Origin: Streptomyces sp. MJM8645
GTDB lineage: Bacteria > Actinomycetota > Actinomycetes > Streptomycetales > Streptomycetaceae
Direction of reading: 5' to 3'
Length of the DNA: 64,000 bases
NCBI RefSeq assembly: GCF_001625365.1
Contig: NZ_LJJF01000001.1
Coordinates: forward strand, 4,165,001-4,229,000
Positions 27,142 to 34,686 of the stretch are shown here, one piece after another; positions within the stretch are counted from its first letter, which is position 1; the number at the start of each line of letters is the position of its first letter. Made by a program: the position numbers and the translations under genes. The notes below the pieces were generated by a model. It searched no databases, was not told where the DNA came from, and worked only from the letters and a program-made list of their open reading frames with translations.

Positions 27142-29367
27142 TTACGGGAGGGTCGTGCGTGCCGCCGAGGCCGCCGCCGCGGCGGCCACGATGGCCGGCA
27201 TCCGCGGGGTCCGGGTCGTGGTCTGGCGCGCGAGCCGCGAGGGCCAGAAGGTCTTCCAGCCGAGCAGGGTGACCACGGCCGGCAGGACGACGATCCGGAT
27301 CACCGTCGCGTCGAGCAGCACCGCGCAGGCCATGCCCACCCCCATCTGCTTCATCTCGATGAAGTTCAGCGAGGCCAGCAGGGCGAACACACAGACCATC
27401 ACCACCGCGGCGCTGGTCACCACGCCGGCCGTGCGGGTGATGCCCTGCTCGACCGCCTCCTTGACGGAGAGCCCGCCGCGCGCCGCCTCCCGGATCCGGC
27501 TGACCACGAAGACGTGGTAGTCCATCGACAGTCCGAGCAGGATCACGAAGAGCATCAGCGGCAGCCAGGCCACCACCCGGCCGGTGGACTCGAAGTGCAG
27601 CAGGTCCTCCGCCCAGGTGTGCTGGAAGATCAGCGCGAGCAGGCCGAAGGAGGCTGCTGCGGACAGCACGTTGAGCAGCACGGTGATCAGTGCGAGCACC
27701 ACCGAGCGGAACGCGGCGGTCATCACCAGGAAGGTCAGCACCAGGGCCACGCCGAGCACCCAGGGCATCTTGTGCATGACGTTCGCCCGGTAGTCGACGT
27801 CGAACGCGACGTCGCTGCCGCCGACCGCGAACTCGGCGCCCGCGACCGTGCCGAGGGTCTGCGGGGCGAGGTCCTGGCGCAGCCGGGCCAGCGAGGCGCG
27901 GGCCTGCGGGGAGCCGCTGTCGAAGTGGGTGCCGATCGCGACGGTGGCGACCGTGCCGTCGGGAGAGGTGCGGACGACCGGCGCCGGGTTGTGCACGAAG
28001 AGGTCGTCCTGCGAGGCGCGTTCGACCAGCGACTCCACCGCGGTGCCCAACTGCGCCGTCCGGTCGGCCGGGACCTTCACCGCGACGGTGTGGGTGTCGG
28101 CCTGGCTCGGGAAGGAGTGGGTCAGCCGCTCGTTGGCCTGCATCGCCGGGATCGACCGGGGCAGGTCGTCGATCCCGGTGGCCTTGAGCTTCAGGCCGAG
28201 GGCGGGCAGCGCGAGGACGAGCAGCGCGCCGACCGAGACCACCAGCGCGATCACCGGGTGGCGCAGCGCGGGCTTGAGCATGGTCGACCACAGCTGCGGC
28301 TTGACCCCGCCCTTCTGGGTGAGCCGCCACACCAGCGGGACCCGCGGCGCGTCCAGGTAGCGGCCGAACCGGGACAGCATGGCCGGCAGCACGGTCAGCG
28401 AGGAGGTGATCGCGATGGCGACCACCAGCACCGCGCCGGTGGCCATCGACTCGAAGGCGATGTGCCCGGCGAGGTAGAGCGCCCCCATCGAGATCATGAC
28501 GACCACGCCGGACACCAGCACCGAGTGCCCGGAGGTGGCGGCCGCGATCTCGATGGCGTCGATGTTGTTGGCGCCCAACGCCCGCTCCTCGCGCTGGCGC
28601 TTGAGGTAGAACAGCGAGTAGTCGACCCCGATGGCCATGCCCATCAGCACGATGACGTGCGTCACCGGCCCCGGATCGGGCACCAGTTGGGAGGCCACCC
28701 CCCACAGGCCGAGCCCGGCGAGCACCGAGGACAGGCCGAGGACGACCGGGACGCTCGCGGCGACGATCGCGCCGAACACGAAGACCATCACGAGCAGCGT
28801 CACCGGCAGGCTCAGCACGGTCGCCTTGCCGAGGTCCTTGCTCAGCATCTCGTTGAGCCCGGCCTTGATCGAGCCGGCGCCGACGAGTTCCATCCGCAGC
28901 TCGGTGTGCGACGCGTGGGTCCTCGCCACGGTGTCGATGAGCGGCTGCACCCGGTCGGCGGAGGTCTCCGGATCGCCGTCGAGGGTCACCGGGACGAGCA
29001 GGGCCGAGCCGTCCGGCGCGGGCACCGGGGCGTCGATCGAGTTGATGCCGGGGAGGGCCTTCAGGTCGCGGGTGGCGTCCGAGGCCGCGGACTGCGCCTG
29101 GACGGGGTCGAGCCGGCCGCCGCCCCACGGGGTGATGAGGACGTTCTCCACCGCGCGTTCCTGGAGGCCGCCGCTGCGGGCGATCGCGGCCGCCCGGCCG
29201 GACTGGCCGATGGCGAGGTCGGAGGTGGTGGCCTGCCGGGTGCCCGTGACGCCGCCGACCACGAGGGCCGCCACGACGAATGCCACCCAGAGCGCGATCG
29301 CCCACCAGGGGTGGACGGCGCTCCACCGAGCGGCCCTGGTGATCACGTTCCTGCCTTCCACGATCAC
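27142..29367 (-). CDS. MMPL/RND-family exporter
   Basis: An inner-membrane proton-driven exporter of the MMPL (ActII-3-like) class. From the chosen GTG at 29367 it is 741 residues, close to the family norm. One N-terminal TM segment (WWAIALWVAFVVAALVVGG), a periplasmic loop, five clustered TM segments, a second loop, then five more. The signature GMAIGVDYSLF in the first half and GLSMDYHVFVVSRIREA in the second are the conserved MMPL motifs carrying the proton-relay Asp. The chosen start has GAGGAGG 5 nt upstream. An ATG at 29454 would add 29 residues but has no good ribosome site. It lies 153 bp past the PPTase gene on the same strand and probably exports the cluster product and gives self-protection. 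Confidence 0.92.
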   Translation of the reverse strand: MIVEGRNVITRAARWSAVHPWWAIALWVAFVVAALVVGGVTGTRQATTSDLAIGQSGRAAAIARSGGLQERAVENVLITPWGGGRLDPVQAQSAASDATRDLKALPGINSIDAPVPAPDGSALLVPVTLDGDPETSADRVQPLIDTVARTHASHTELRMELVGAGSIKAGLNEMLSKDLGKATVLSLPVTLLVMVFVFGAIVAASVPVVLGLSSVLAGLGLWGVASQLVPDPGPVTHVIVLMGMAIGVDYSLFYLKRQREERALGANNIDAIEIAAATSGHSVLVSGVVVMISMGALYLAGHIAFESMATGAVLVVAIAITSSLTVLPAMLSRFGRYLDAPRVPLVWRLTQKGGVKPQLWSTMLKPALRHPVIALVVSVGALLVLALPALGLKLKATGIDDLPRSIPAMQANERLTHSFPSQADTHTVAVKVPADRTAQLGTAVESLVERASQDDLFVHNPAPVVRTSPDGTVATVAIGTHFDSGSPQARASLARLRQDLAPQTLGTVAGAEFAVGGSDVAFDVDYRANVMHKMPWVLGVALVLTFLVMTAAFRSVVLALITVLLNVLSAAASFGLLALIFQHTWAEDLLHFESTGRVVAWLPLMLFVILLGLSMDYHVFVVSRIREAARGGLSVKEAVEQGITRTAGVVTSAAVVMVCVFALLASLNFIEMKQMGVGMACAVLLDATVIRIVVLPAVVTLLGWKTFWPSRLARQTTTRTPRMPAIVAAAAAASAARTTLP

Positions 29368-29520
29368 GTTCCCCTCCTCAAAAGAAATGCCCGGATCAAG
29401 ACACGGGCCTGACTTATGAGTCCGGCCGTGCGGTGCGGCGTTCGCCTGCATCACTGAATCTAGTGACGCTTCGACGCATGATCACGGGTACAACTTCGAC
29501 GATTGGAGGGGGAGTTTCTT

Positions 29521-30303
29521 CTACTTGACAGCCGACCCGAGAGGGCTGCCGCCGGATTCCCCGGGCGGAATTTGATACCACATCCGCCGGGACACGTTAA
29601 AGGGCCCGTCGCCGATCAGTGCGACGGACCCCGCGTATTCCTCGGGCAGCGGCAGGTCGGTGACTCTCCACGGACCGGGCAACGGACCGGAGCGTGCGTA
29701 CACGGTGGCTTCCGGTCCTTCGTGGGCGACCGGGATCCCCATGCCCTGGGTGAGTCTGGCGCCCGAGGCCTTCACGCACGCCTCCTTCCTGGTCCACAGC
29801 CGGGTGAAGGCGCCGGGCCCGCCCCGGGCGACCAGCTCCCGTTCGTCCGGGGGGAAGAAGCGACCGGCCAGCCGGGTGGTGTCCAGCTCGGCGCGGGCCA
29901 GCTCGACATCCACGCCGACCGGCCGTGATGCCAGGGCGAGCAGGGCGATCTCGCCCGAGTGGGACAGGTTGAAGTGCAGGCCCGGCGCGTCCTCGACGGC
30001 CGGCTTCCCCCACGGGCCGCGGCTGAAGCGCAGCCCGGCCGGGGGGCGGCCGAGGCGCTCGCCGAGGACGATCCGGGTGGCGGCGTGCGCGAGCACGAAG
30101 CGGCGCCGCAGCCCGGGCAGCTGTCCGCTCCGGGCGCGCGCCCGCTCCTGCTCGTCGAGCAGTTCCTCCAGGTGCGGCGGGTACCCGTCCGGGGCGTCCT
30201 GGGCGGCTTCGCCGTCCGGGCGGTCCGGGTGCTCGCCACCGGTCAGCGGAATCTGCCAGATCTCGACCGTATCCCGACCGACCGGTTGTTCTGTCCCGTT
30301 CAG
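29521..30303 (-). CDS. Sfp-type 4'-phosphopantetheinyl transferase
   Basis: Transfers the phosphopantetheine arm of CoA to the Ser of carrier domains. The cluster needs it for six T domains and two ACPs. Conserved motifs: FNLSHS (111-116), GVDVEL (130-135, Mg2+-binding) and WTRKEACVKASG (170-181). Size about 260 residues, usual for Sfp types. There is no in-frame ATG, GTG or TTG near the 5' end. A CTG at 30303 overlaps the TGA of the acyl-CoA dehydrogenase (CTGA) and has AAGGTGGG upstream, so it is the likeliest start, by translational coupling. Last gene of the tight eight-gene operon. Confidence 0.9.
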   Translation of the reverse strand: MNGTEQPVGRDTVEIWQIPLTGGEHPDRPDGEAAQDAPDGYPPHLEELLDEQERARARSGQLPGLRRRFVLAHAATRIVLGERLGRPPAGLRFSRGPWGKPAVEDAPGLHFNLSHSGEIALLALASRPVGVDVELARAELDTTRLAGRFFPPDERELVARGGPGAFTRLWTRKEACVKASGARLTQGMGIPVAHEGPEATVYARSGPLPGPWRVTDLPLPEEYAGSVALIGDGPFNVSRRMWYQIPPGESGGSPLGSAVK

Positions 30304-31460
30304 AACCGGCCCACCTTTCCGGTGTGCAGCCCCTGGAACAGATTCAGCTTCTGGATGTTCCGTGTCCCCTCCATGAACTCCACGCCCCGGGCGTCCCGGG
30401 CGAGTTTGTCGAGGAGCGGGTGGTCCAGCCGGGCGCCGGGCCCGAAGAAACCCAGCGCGCGCATCGTGACGTCCTCGGCGAGTTCGCAGGCGCGGGCCTT
30501 CGCCGCCGAGGAGAGGTGCCCGGCGGCCGGCTTGCGGTCCACCGCGAGGGCCGCCCGGTAGGTCAACTGGCGGGCCGCGTCGATCCGCTGGCCGAGCGAC
30601 TCGAACAGCTCGCGCTCCGCGCCGCGCAGTTCCCGGCGGTTCTCGGCGACGTAGTCGTGGGCGGCCCGGGCGATGCCGAGGGCGATCGCGGCCACACTCG
30701 GGCGGAGCTGGTTGAAGACCGAGACGATGCTCCACATGCCCCGCCGGGTCGGCGGCAGGTGGGCGCCGAGCACCCGTTCGGCCGGCACGTGCACCCCGTC
30801 GAGGGTGATCCGGGTCAGCTGGACGCCGCGCAGGCCGAGGGTGGGCAGCGGCTCCGCCCGGAAGCCGGGGTCGGAGGTGTCCACCAGGACGGCCAGCACG
30901 CCGAGCCGCTCGGTGCCCGCGACCCGCGCGAACACGGCGCCCAGGTCGGCCCGGGCGGCGTTGCCGACGTAGCGCTTCTCGCCGTCCAGGACGTACGAGC
31001 CGTCGCCCACCGGGGTCAGCGTGGTGGTCATCTCGCCGATGGCCGAGCCGCGGTCGGGCTCGGTGAGGCCGAAGCAGGTCCAGCGGGGGCGTTCGGCGAG
31101 CCGGCCGTACACCCAGTCCTTCTGGGCCTGGCTGCCGAGCACGCTCAGCAGCACCCCGCACATCGAGGCGCCGGGCGCGCCCAGCATCATCCCGGCGTCG
31201 CCGCGCGCCAGTTCCTCGCTCACCAGGACCCGTTCCAGGGTGGCCAGGCCGTGCGCGGGGCCGGCACCGGCCTCGGCGGACGCCCGGTCCCACTCCGGCG
31301 GCACCTGGTGGCCGGCCAGGAAGCGCACGGCGGGCAGGTCCAGGAAGCGGTGGACGGCCTCCGGGTCCCGGTCGAGGTCGAGCGCGCCCGCCCGCAGGTC
31401 TTCGGCCCACCGCCGCACGTACCGGTGCGTGGTTTCCAGCGGGCCGGGCAGGCTGATCAC
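30300..31460 (-). CDS. acyl-CoA dehydrogenase (probably acting on an ACP- or CoA-bound cluster intermediate)
   Basis: A 386-residue FAD flavoprotein. Middle domain motif CFGLTEPDRGSA matches the family's flavin-contacting TEP segment. The C-terminal helical domain ends FMEGTRNIQK, with Glu at the position of the MCAD catalytic base. It would introduce an alpha,beta double bond into a thioester. GTG start overlaps the upstream stop (GTGA); the gene itself overlaps the PPTase by 4 bp. Co-transcribed with the ATP-grasp/decarboxylase/ACP trio, so an aminoacyl-ACP product such as 4-aminobutyryl-ACP is a candidate substrate. That is inference. A catabolic role is less likely given the operon. Confidence 0.88.
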   Translation of the reverse strand: MISLPGPLETTHRYVRRWAEDLRAGALDLDRDPEAVHRFLDLPAVRFLAGHQVPPEWDRASAEAGAGPAHGLATLERVLVSEELARGDAGMMLGAPGASMCGVLLSVLGSQAQKDWVYGRLAERPRWTCFGLTEPDRGSAIGEMTTTLTPVGDGSYVLDGEKRYVGNAARADLGAVFARVAGTERLGVLAVLVDTSDPGFRAEPLPTLGLRGVQLTRITLDGVHVPAERVLGAHLPPTRRGMWSIVSVFNQLRPSVAAIALGIARAAHDYVAENRRELRGAERELFESLGQRIDAARQLTYRAALAVDRKPAAGHLSSAAKARACELAEDVTMRALGFFGPGARLDHPLLDKLARDARGVEFMEGTRNIQKLNLFQGLHTGKVGRF

Positions 31461-32188
31461 ACGTTCCCCTTCCGGGAGTCGACGTTCTGTGCCGTGTCCC
31501 CGGCCGGCCCCGGCCAGCCGCAGTACACGTCGGCGAGGAGCTCGGAGGCGTACGCCGCCCGGCCCGGCCCCTCGGCGGTGAAACCGTACGCCCCGAGCAG
31601 CCGCAGCAGTGCGCGGTCGGCCTGGGTGATCTGGGCCTGGAGGCGGGCGAGGGCCTGGCCGTCCAGGGGGCGGGCGGGGGCCAGGGGGGAGTCGTCCGGA
31701 CCCTCGGCGAGGTCGTCGAGGACGCCCTCGATCTCCAGGTGGTCGATCAGCACGTCGGCGAGCGCGCCCTTGACCAGCTGTTGCAGCAGCAGCGAGGAAC
31801 CCTCGACCTGGCGGCCCGCGAGGTAGGCCAGACAGGCCTCCCGCAGCCGCTCGGACGCGCCGAGCCGCAGCCAGGCGAGGCCGGTGCCCCAGTCGTGGGC
31901 GTCGGGGCCGGCGGGCGCCCGGGTGGCGTCGGCGGGGCTCAGGACGGCCAGACCGGGAACCGGGTCCAGGCCCCCATTCCCGTCCTCGTCCCCGTCCTCG
32001 TCGTCGCCGAACTCGGCGTACTCGCCGAGGAGTTCGCGCGGGACCACGGCGTGCCCGCGCGGGCCGCGCGGTGCCACCCCGGGGGACAGCGCGCGGGAGA
32101 GCAGGGTCAGTGCGGGGACGAGGCCGTCGTTGCGCGCGCTCGTCCGGGCCTCCTGCCAGTGCTCGCGCACCTCGACCGGAACCGTCAT
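31457..32188 (-). CDS. shortened acyl-CoA-dehydrogenase-like helical protein
   Basis: A 243-residue protein not confidently recognised. Its second half (LREACLAYLAGRQVEGS, then LLLQQLVKGALADVLIDHLE) follows the pattern of the acyl-CoA dehydrogenase C-terminal helical domain, where R-x-F-G, Q-x-V and LADM-like positions recur. The N-terminal acyl and flavin domains are missing, and the first half contains an acidic low-complexity stretch (FGDDEDGDEDGNGG). It could be a non-catalytic partner of the full dehydrogenase encoded immediately downstream with a 4-bp overlap. The ATG start overlaps the preceding stop (ATGA). Homology is by eye only. Confidence 0.55.
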   Translation of the reverse strand: MTVPVEVREHWQEARTSARNDGLVPALTLLSRALSPGVAPRGPRGHAVVPRELLGEYAEFGDDEDGDEDGNGGLDPVPGLAVLSPADATRAPAGPDAHDWGTGLAWLRLGASERLREACLAYLAGRQVEGSSLLLQQLVKGALADVLIDHLEIEGVLDDLAEGPDDSPLAPARPLDGQALARLQAQITQADRALLRLLGAYGFTAEGPGRAAYASELLADVYCGWPGPAGDTAQNVDSRKGNV

Positions 32189-33075
32189 CGGACCCCCAAC
32201 TCCCCCGTGTCGAGTGTGCAGTAGGCCAGGAAGCCGCGCTCCCGGTCGTAGTCGGCCACCACCACCGGGCGGTCCCGGTCGGCGGCGGCGAGCAGGGCGG
32301 CCCAGCCGCCGGTGGCAGGCTGTCCGGCCGCCACCTTGGTCCACGGACCGCCGTGTGTCGGAAGTTCAGCACAGCCGTCGGACAGGCCGGAGCCGGTGAC
32401 CAGCGCGGCCGAGGCGTCCCAGTCGGCGAACAGCCCCGGCTCCGGGAGGCCCTGGGCCGCGCCGCCCAGCGGCGCGTCGCCGCCGTCCCAGTGGATCAGC
32501 AGCGCGACCGCGGCGTCCGTGTGGACGGCGCTCTGCCCCGTCGCGGGCAGCGGGAACGGCTGGGTGCCCTGGTCCACGACCAGCAGCAGCAGCCGCGACC
32601 AGCCGCACCGCCGGGCGTACTCCACGGCGACCCGCAGCGCGCTGAACGGCGCCAGGACGCCCTGGTCGGACAGGGCGAAGGAGAGCGGCTCGCCCGGCAG
32701 CCGCCCCTTCACGCAGGAGGCGACCAGCTCGGCGTGGTCGAAGTCCGGCGCGGAGTAGGCGACCACCACCACCTCGGGGCACTCCTCGGCGGTCAGCGGG
32801 CCCAGCGCGTCGAGCGCGCCGTGGGCCAGCTCCACCGAGGTGCGCCGCCCCGAGGCGGCGAACTGCTCGCGGTCGAAGTCCGCGCCGTAGAGCGCCCCGA
32901 GCTCGCGGTAGAAGTCCTCCCGCGCGGCCTCCGGCCGGTACGGCGCGCCAGGCCCCGGTGGGGTGTGGGCGCCGGCCCGGATCAGCCGCGGCAGGACCGC
33001 CGCCGGGGCCGGGCCGGGCGTGCCGTCCGCGCCGGCCGGGGCCGGACGCCGTACGGGCGCAGTCGCGCGGAACAT
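32185..33075 (-). CDS. thiolase-fold (KAS III-like) protein lacking the active-site Cys
   Basis: A 296-residue protein with the pattern of the first thiolase half: EVVVVAYSAPDFDHAELVAS, then SFALSDQGVLAPFSALRVAV where active KAS enzymes have a CxxG at the start of the buried helix, then RLLLLVVDQG and HTDAAVALLIHW. At the nucleophile position it reads SDQG (136-139), with no Cys. The partner His and Asn motifs are not recognisable. It may be a non-condensing partner of the KAS III-like enzyme at 37.1 kb, or an acyltransferase or structural subunit. ATG at 33075, 2 bp after the ACP stop, so translation is coupled. Function unknown. Confidence 0.6.
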   Translation of the reverse strand: MFRATAPVRRPAPAGADGTPGPAPAAVLPRLIRAGAHTPPGPGAPYRPEAAREDFYRELGALYGADFDREQFAASGRRTSVELAHGALDALGPLTAEECPEVVVVAYSAPDFDHAELVASCVKGRLPGEPLSFALSDQGVLAPFSALRVAVEYARRCGWSRLLLLVVDQGTQPFPLPATGQSAVHTDAAVALLIHWDGGDAPLGGAAQGLPEPGLFADWDASAALVTGSGLSDGCAELPTHGGPWTKVAAGQPATGGWAALLAAADRDRPVVVADYDRERGFLAYCTLDTGELGVR

Positions 33076-33077
33076 GC

Positions 33078-33350
33078 TTAGGCGCTCGCTTCCGCGGCGA
33101 CGAAGCCGGCCAGCGAGCCCACGGTCTCGAAGTGGGTCATGTCCAGCTCGTCGGCGTCGAACTGCACGTCGAGGATCTCCTCGATGGTGATGAGCAGTTC
33201 GAGCGCGCTGCTGGAGTCCAGGCCCAGCTCGTCGAAGAGGCGGACGCCCGGGTCGGCGCCGGAGACGTCCTTGTTGAGGACCTCCGACAGGCCCTTGCGG
33301 ACGGCGTCGACGTACTTCACGTCGGCCACGGTGTTGGCAGTGTCGCTCAT
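33078..33350 (-). CDS. acyl carrier protein of the aminoacyl-ACP cassette
   Basis: A 90-residue carrier protein with ELGLDSSSALELL (modification site Ser46) and a typical acidic helix II/III region. ATG with GAGGAG upstream. It sits directly after the decarboxylase and ATP-grasp genes. That is the gene set of butirosin BtrI (ACP), BtrJ (ligase) and BtrK (decarboxylase), where glutamate is loaded on the ACP and decarboxylated there. By analogy it should carry an amino acid through the side-chain carboxylate. Which amino acid it carries is not established. Confidence 0.9.
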   Translation of the reverse strand: MSDTANTVADVKYVDAVRKGLSEVLNKDVSGADPGVRLFDELGLDSSSALELLITIEEILDVQFDADELDMTHFETVGSLAGFVAAEASA

Positions 33351-33397
33351 GGTGTTCTCCTCGGACTGGTCCCGGCCGTGGGTCGGCCGGTCGGTGG

Positions 33398-34684
33398 TCA
33401 GTTCTGGTCGTCGCCGGGGGCCGCGTACAGCCGCTGGCGGCCGAGCATGGCCTCGACGTCGTCGCGCTCCCGGATCAGGTGCGCCCGCCCGTCCAGGACG
33501 AGCACCTCCGCCGGGTAGCCGTGGCTGAGGAAGTGCACCGGCGAGGCCGTCGGCCCGTACGCGCCGGAGCGCTGCACCCCGATCAGCTCGCCGGCCCGCA
33601 GCGCAGGCATCGGCACCTTCTTGCCGATGACGTCGTTGGGCGTGCAGAGCGGGCCGGTGATGTGCCAGGGCTCGGTGGCCGGCTCGTCCAGCCGCTCCAG
33701 CGCGGCCATCGGGAAGTTGCGCTTCACGTACGAGCCGATGCCGACGGCCGCCATGTGGTGGTTGGTGCCGCCGTCGGTGACCGCGAAGTTCTCGCCCATC
33801 GAGGTCTTGGTGTAGCGCACCCGGGTCACGTAGGTGCCGGACGCGGCGACCAGGAAGCGTCCCAGCTCCATGATCATCCGGGTCTCCGGGTGCCGGGCGC
33901 GGAAGTCCGCGATCAGCGGGTTGAGCCCGGCGGTCAGCTCGGCGACGTCGAGGTCCTTCTCGTTGTCGAAGTAGGCGATGCCGAGGCCGCCGCCGACGTC
34001 GACCGTCTCCAGCGGGAAGCCCAGCTCGGTGGAGAGGCGCTCGGCCAGCTCCAGGATCCGCCGGGTGTTCTCGACGACGGACTCCTCGATCAGGATGCGG
34101 GTGCCCAGGTACACCTGGACGCCCATCAGCCGGATGTTGGGGTAGCGGCCGGCGAGGTCCTTGCCCTCGGCCAGCAGCAGCTCCTCGTCGGTGCCGAACT
34201 GGCGCGGCTTGCCGCCCATGGTCAGGCCCGAACCCTTCACCGAGAAGCGCGGGTTGACCCGCAGCGCGACCCGGGCGGTGATCCCGCGCTCGCGGGCCAC
34301 CTCGTCGATCAGGTCCAGCTCGCCGATCGACTCGCAGACGATCGCGTGGATGTCCTCGTCCAGGCAGGCCGCCACCTCGCCGCGGCTCTTGCCCGGGCCG
34401 AGGAAGATGATGTCGCGCGGCTCGACCCCGGCCCGGCGGGCGGTGACCAGCTCCGTCAGCGAGGACACCTCGGCGCGCGAGCCCAGGCTGTGCAGCAGCG
34501 CGCAGACGGAGATGTTGGGGTTCGCCTTGAGCGAGTAGAAGACCTCCAGCGCCGGGTGCAGCGCCTCGCGCAGCCCCTGGAAGCGGGTGGTGATCTCCTC
34601 GCCGTCGTACAGGTAGAGCGGGGTGCCGAACTCCTCGGCGAGCTCGGTGATCCCGAGGCCCTGCACCTCGAATGCGACGCTCAC
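33398..34684 (-). CDS. type III PLP decarboxylase, BtrK-like (acts on aminoacyl-ACP)
   Basis: A 428-residue alanine-racemase-fold (DAP/ornithine/arginine decarboxylase group) enzyme. PLP Lys in YSLKANPN (Lys53). A Gly-rich phosphate loop reads VDVGGGLGIAY, and the C-terminal GPLCTPNDVI supplies the Cys-x-x-x-Asp pair that reaches across the dimer. Because it is wedged between an ATP-grasp ligase and an ACP, the best model is BtrK, which decarboxylates gamma-glutamyl-ACP to 4-aminobutyryl-ACP, rather than lysine biosynthesis. GTG start with GGAG upstream and 2 bp after the ATP-grasp stop. Class is certain; substrate is inferred from neighbours. Confidence 0.88.
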   Translation of the reverse strand: MSVAFEVQGLGITELAEEFGTPLYLYDGEEITTRFQGLREALHPALEVFYSLKANPNISVCALLHSLGSRAEVSSLTELVTARRAGVEPRDIIFLGPGKSRGEVAACLDEDIHAIVCESIGELDLIDEVARERGITARVALRVNPRFSVKGSGLTMGGKPRQFGTDEELLLAEGKDLAGRYPNIRLMGVQVYLGTRILIEESVVENTRRILELAERLSTELGFPLETVDVGGGLGIAYFDNEKDLDVAELTAGLNPLIADFRARHPETRMIMELGRFLVAASGTYVTRVRYTKTSMGENFAVTDGGTNHHMAAVGIGSYVKRNFPMAALERLDEPATEPWHITGPLCTPNDVIGKKVPMPALRAGELIGVQRSGAYGPTASPVHFLSHGYPAEVLVLDGRAHLIRERDDVEAMLGRQRLYAAPGDDQN

Positions 34685-34686
34685 GG

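Noticed and set aside
27139..29412. Plus-strand frame of about 757 codons opposite the MMPL exporter
   Set aside because: His/Asp/Gly-rich antisense sequence without domains. The minus strand has clear RND motifs and TM segments.
29440..29510. TGACG/CGACG words upstream of the MMPL exporter as a fifth SARP operator
   Set aside because: Only one TGACG is present and the CGACG words are not in 11-bp phase.
33398..34684. Decarboxylase as the lysine-biosynthesis LysA
   Set aside because: It is wedged, with coupled start codons, between an ATP-grasp ligase and an ACP in a SARP-controlled operon, which fits BtrK-like chemistry better.
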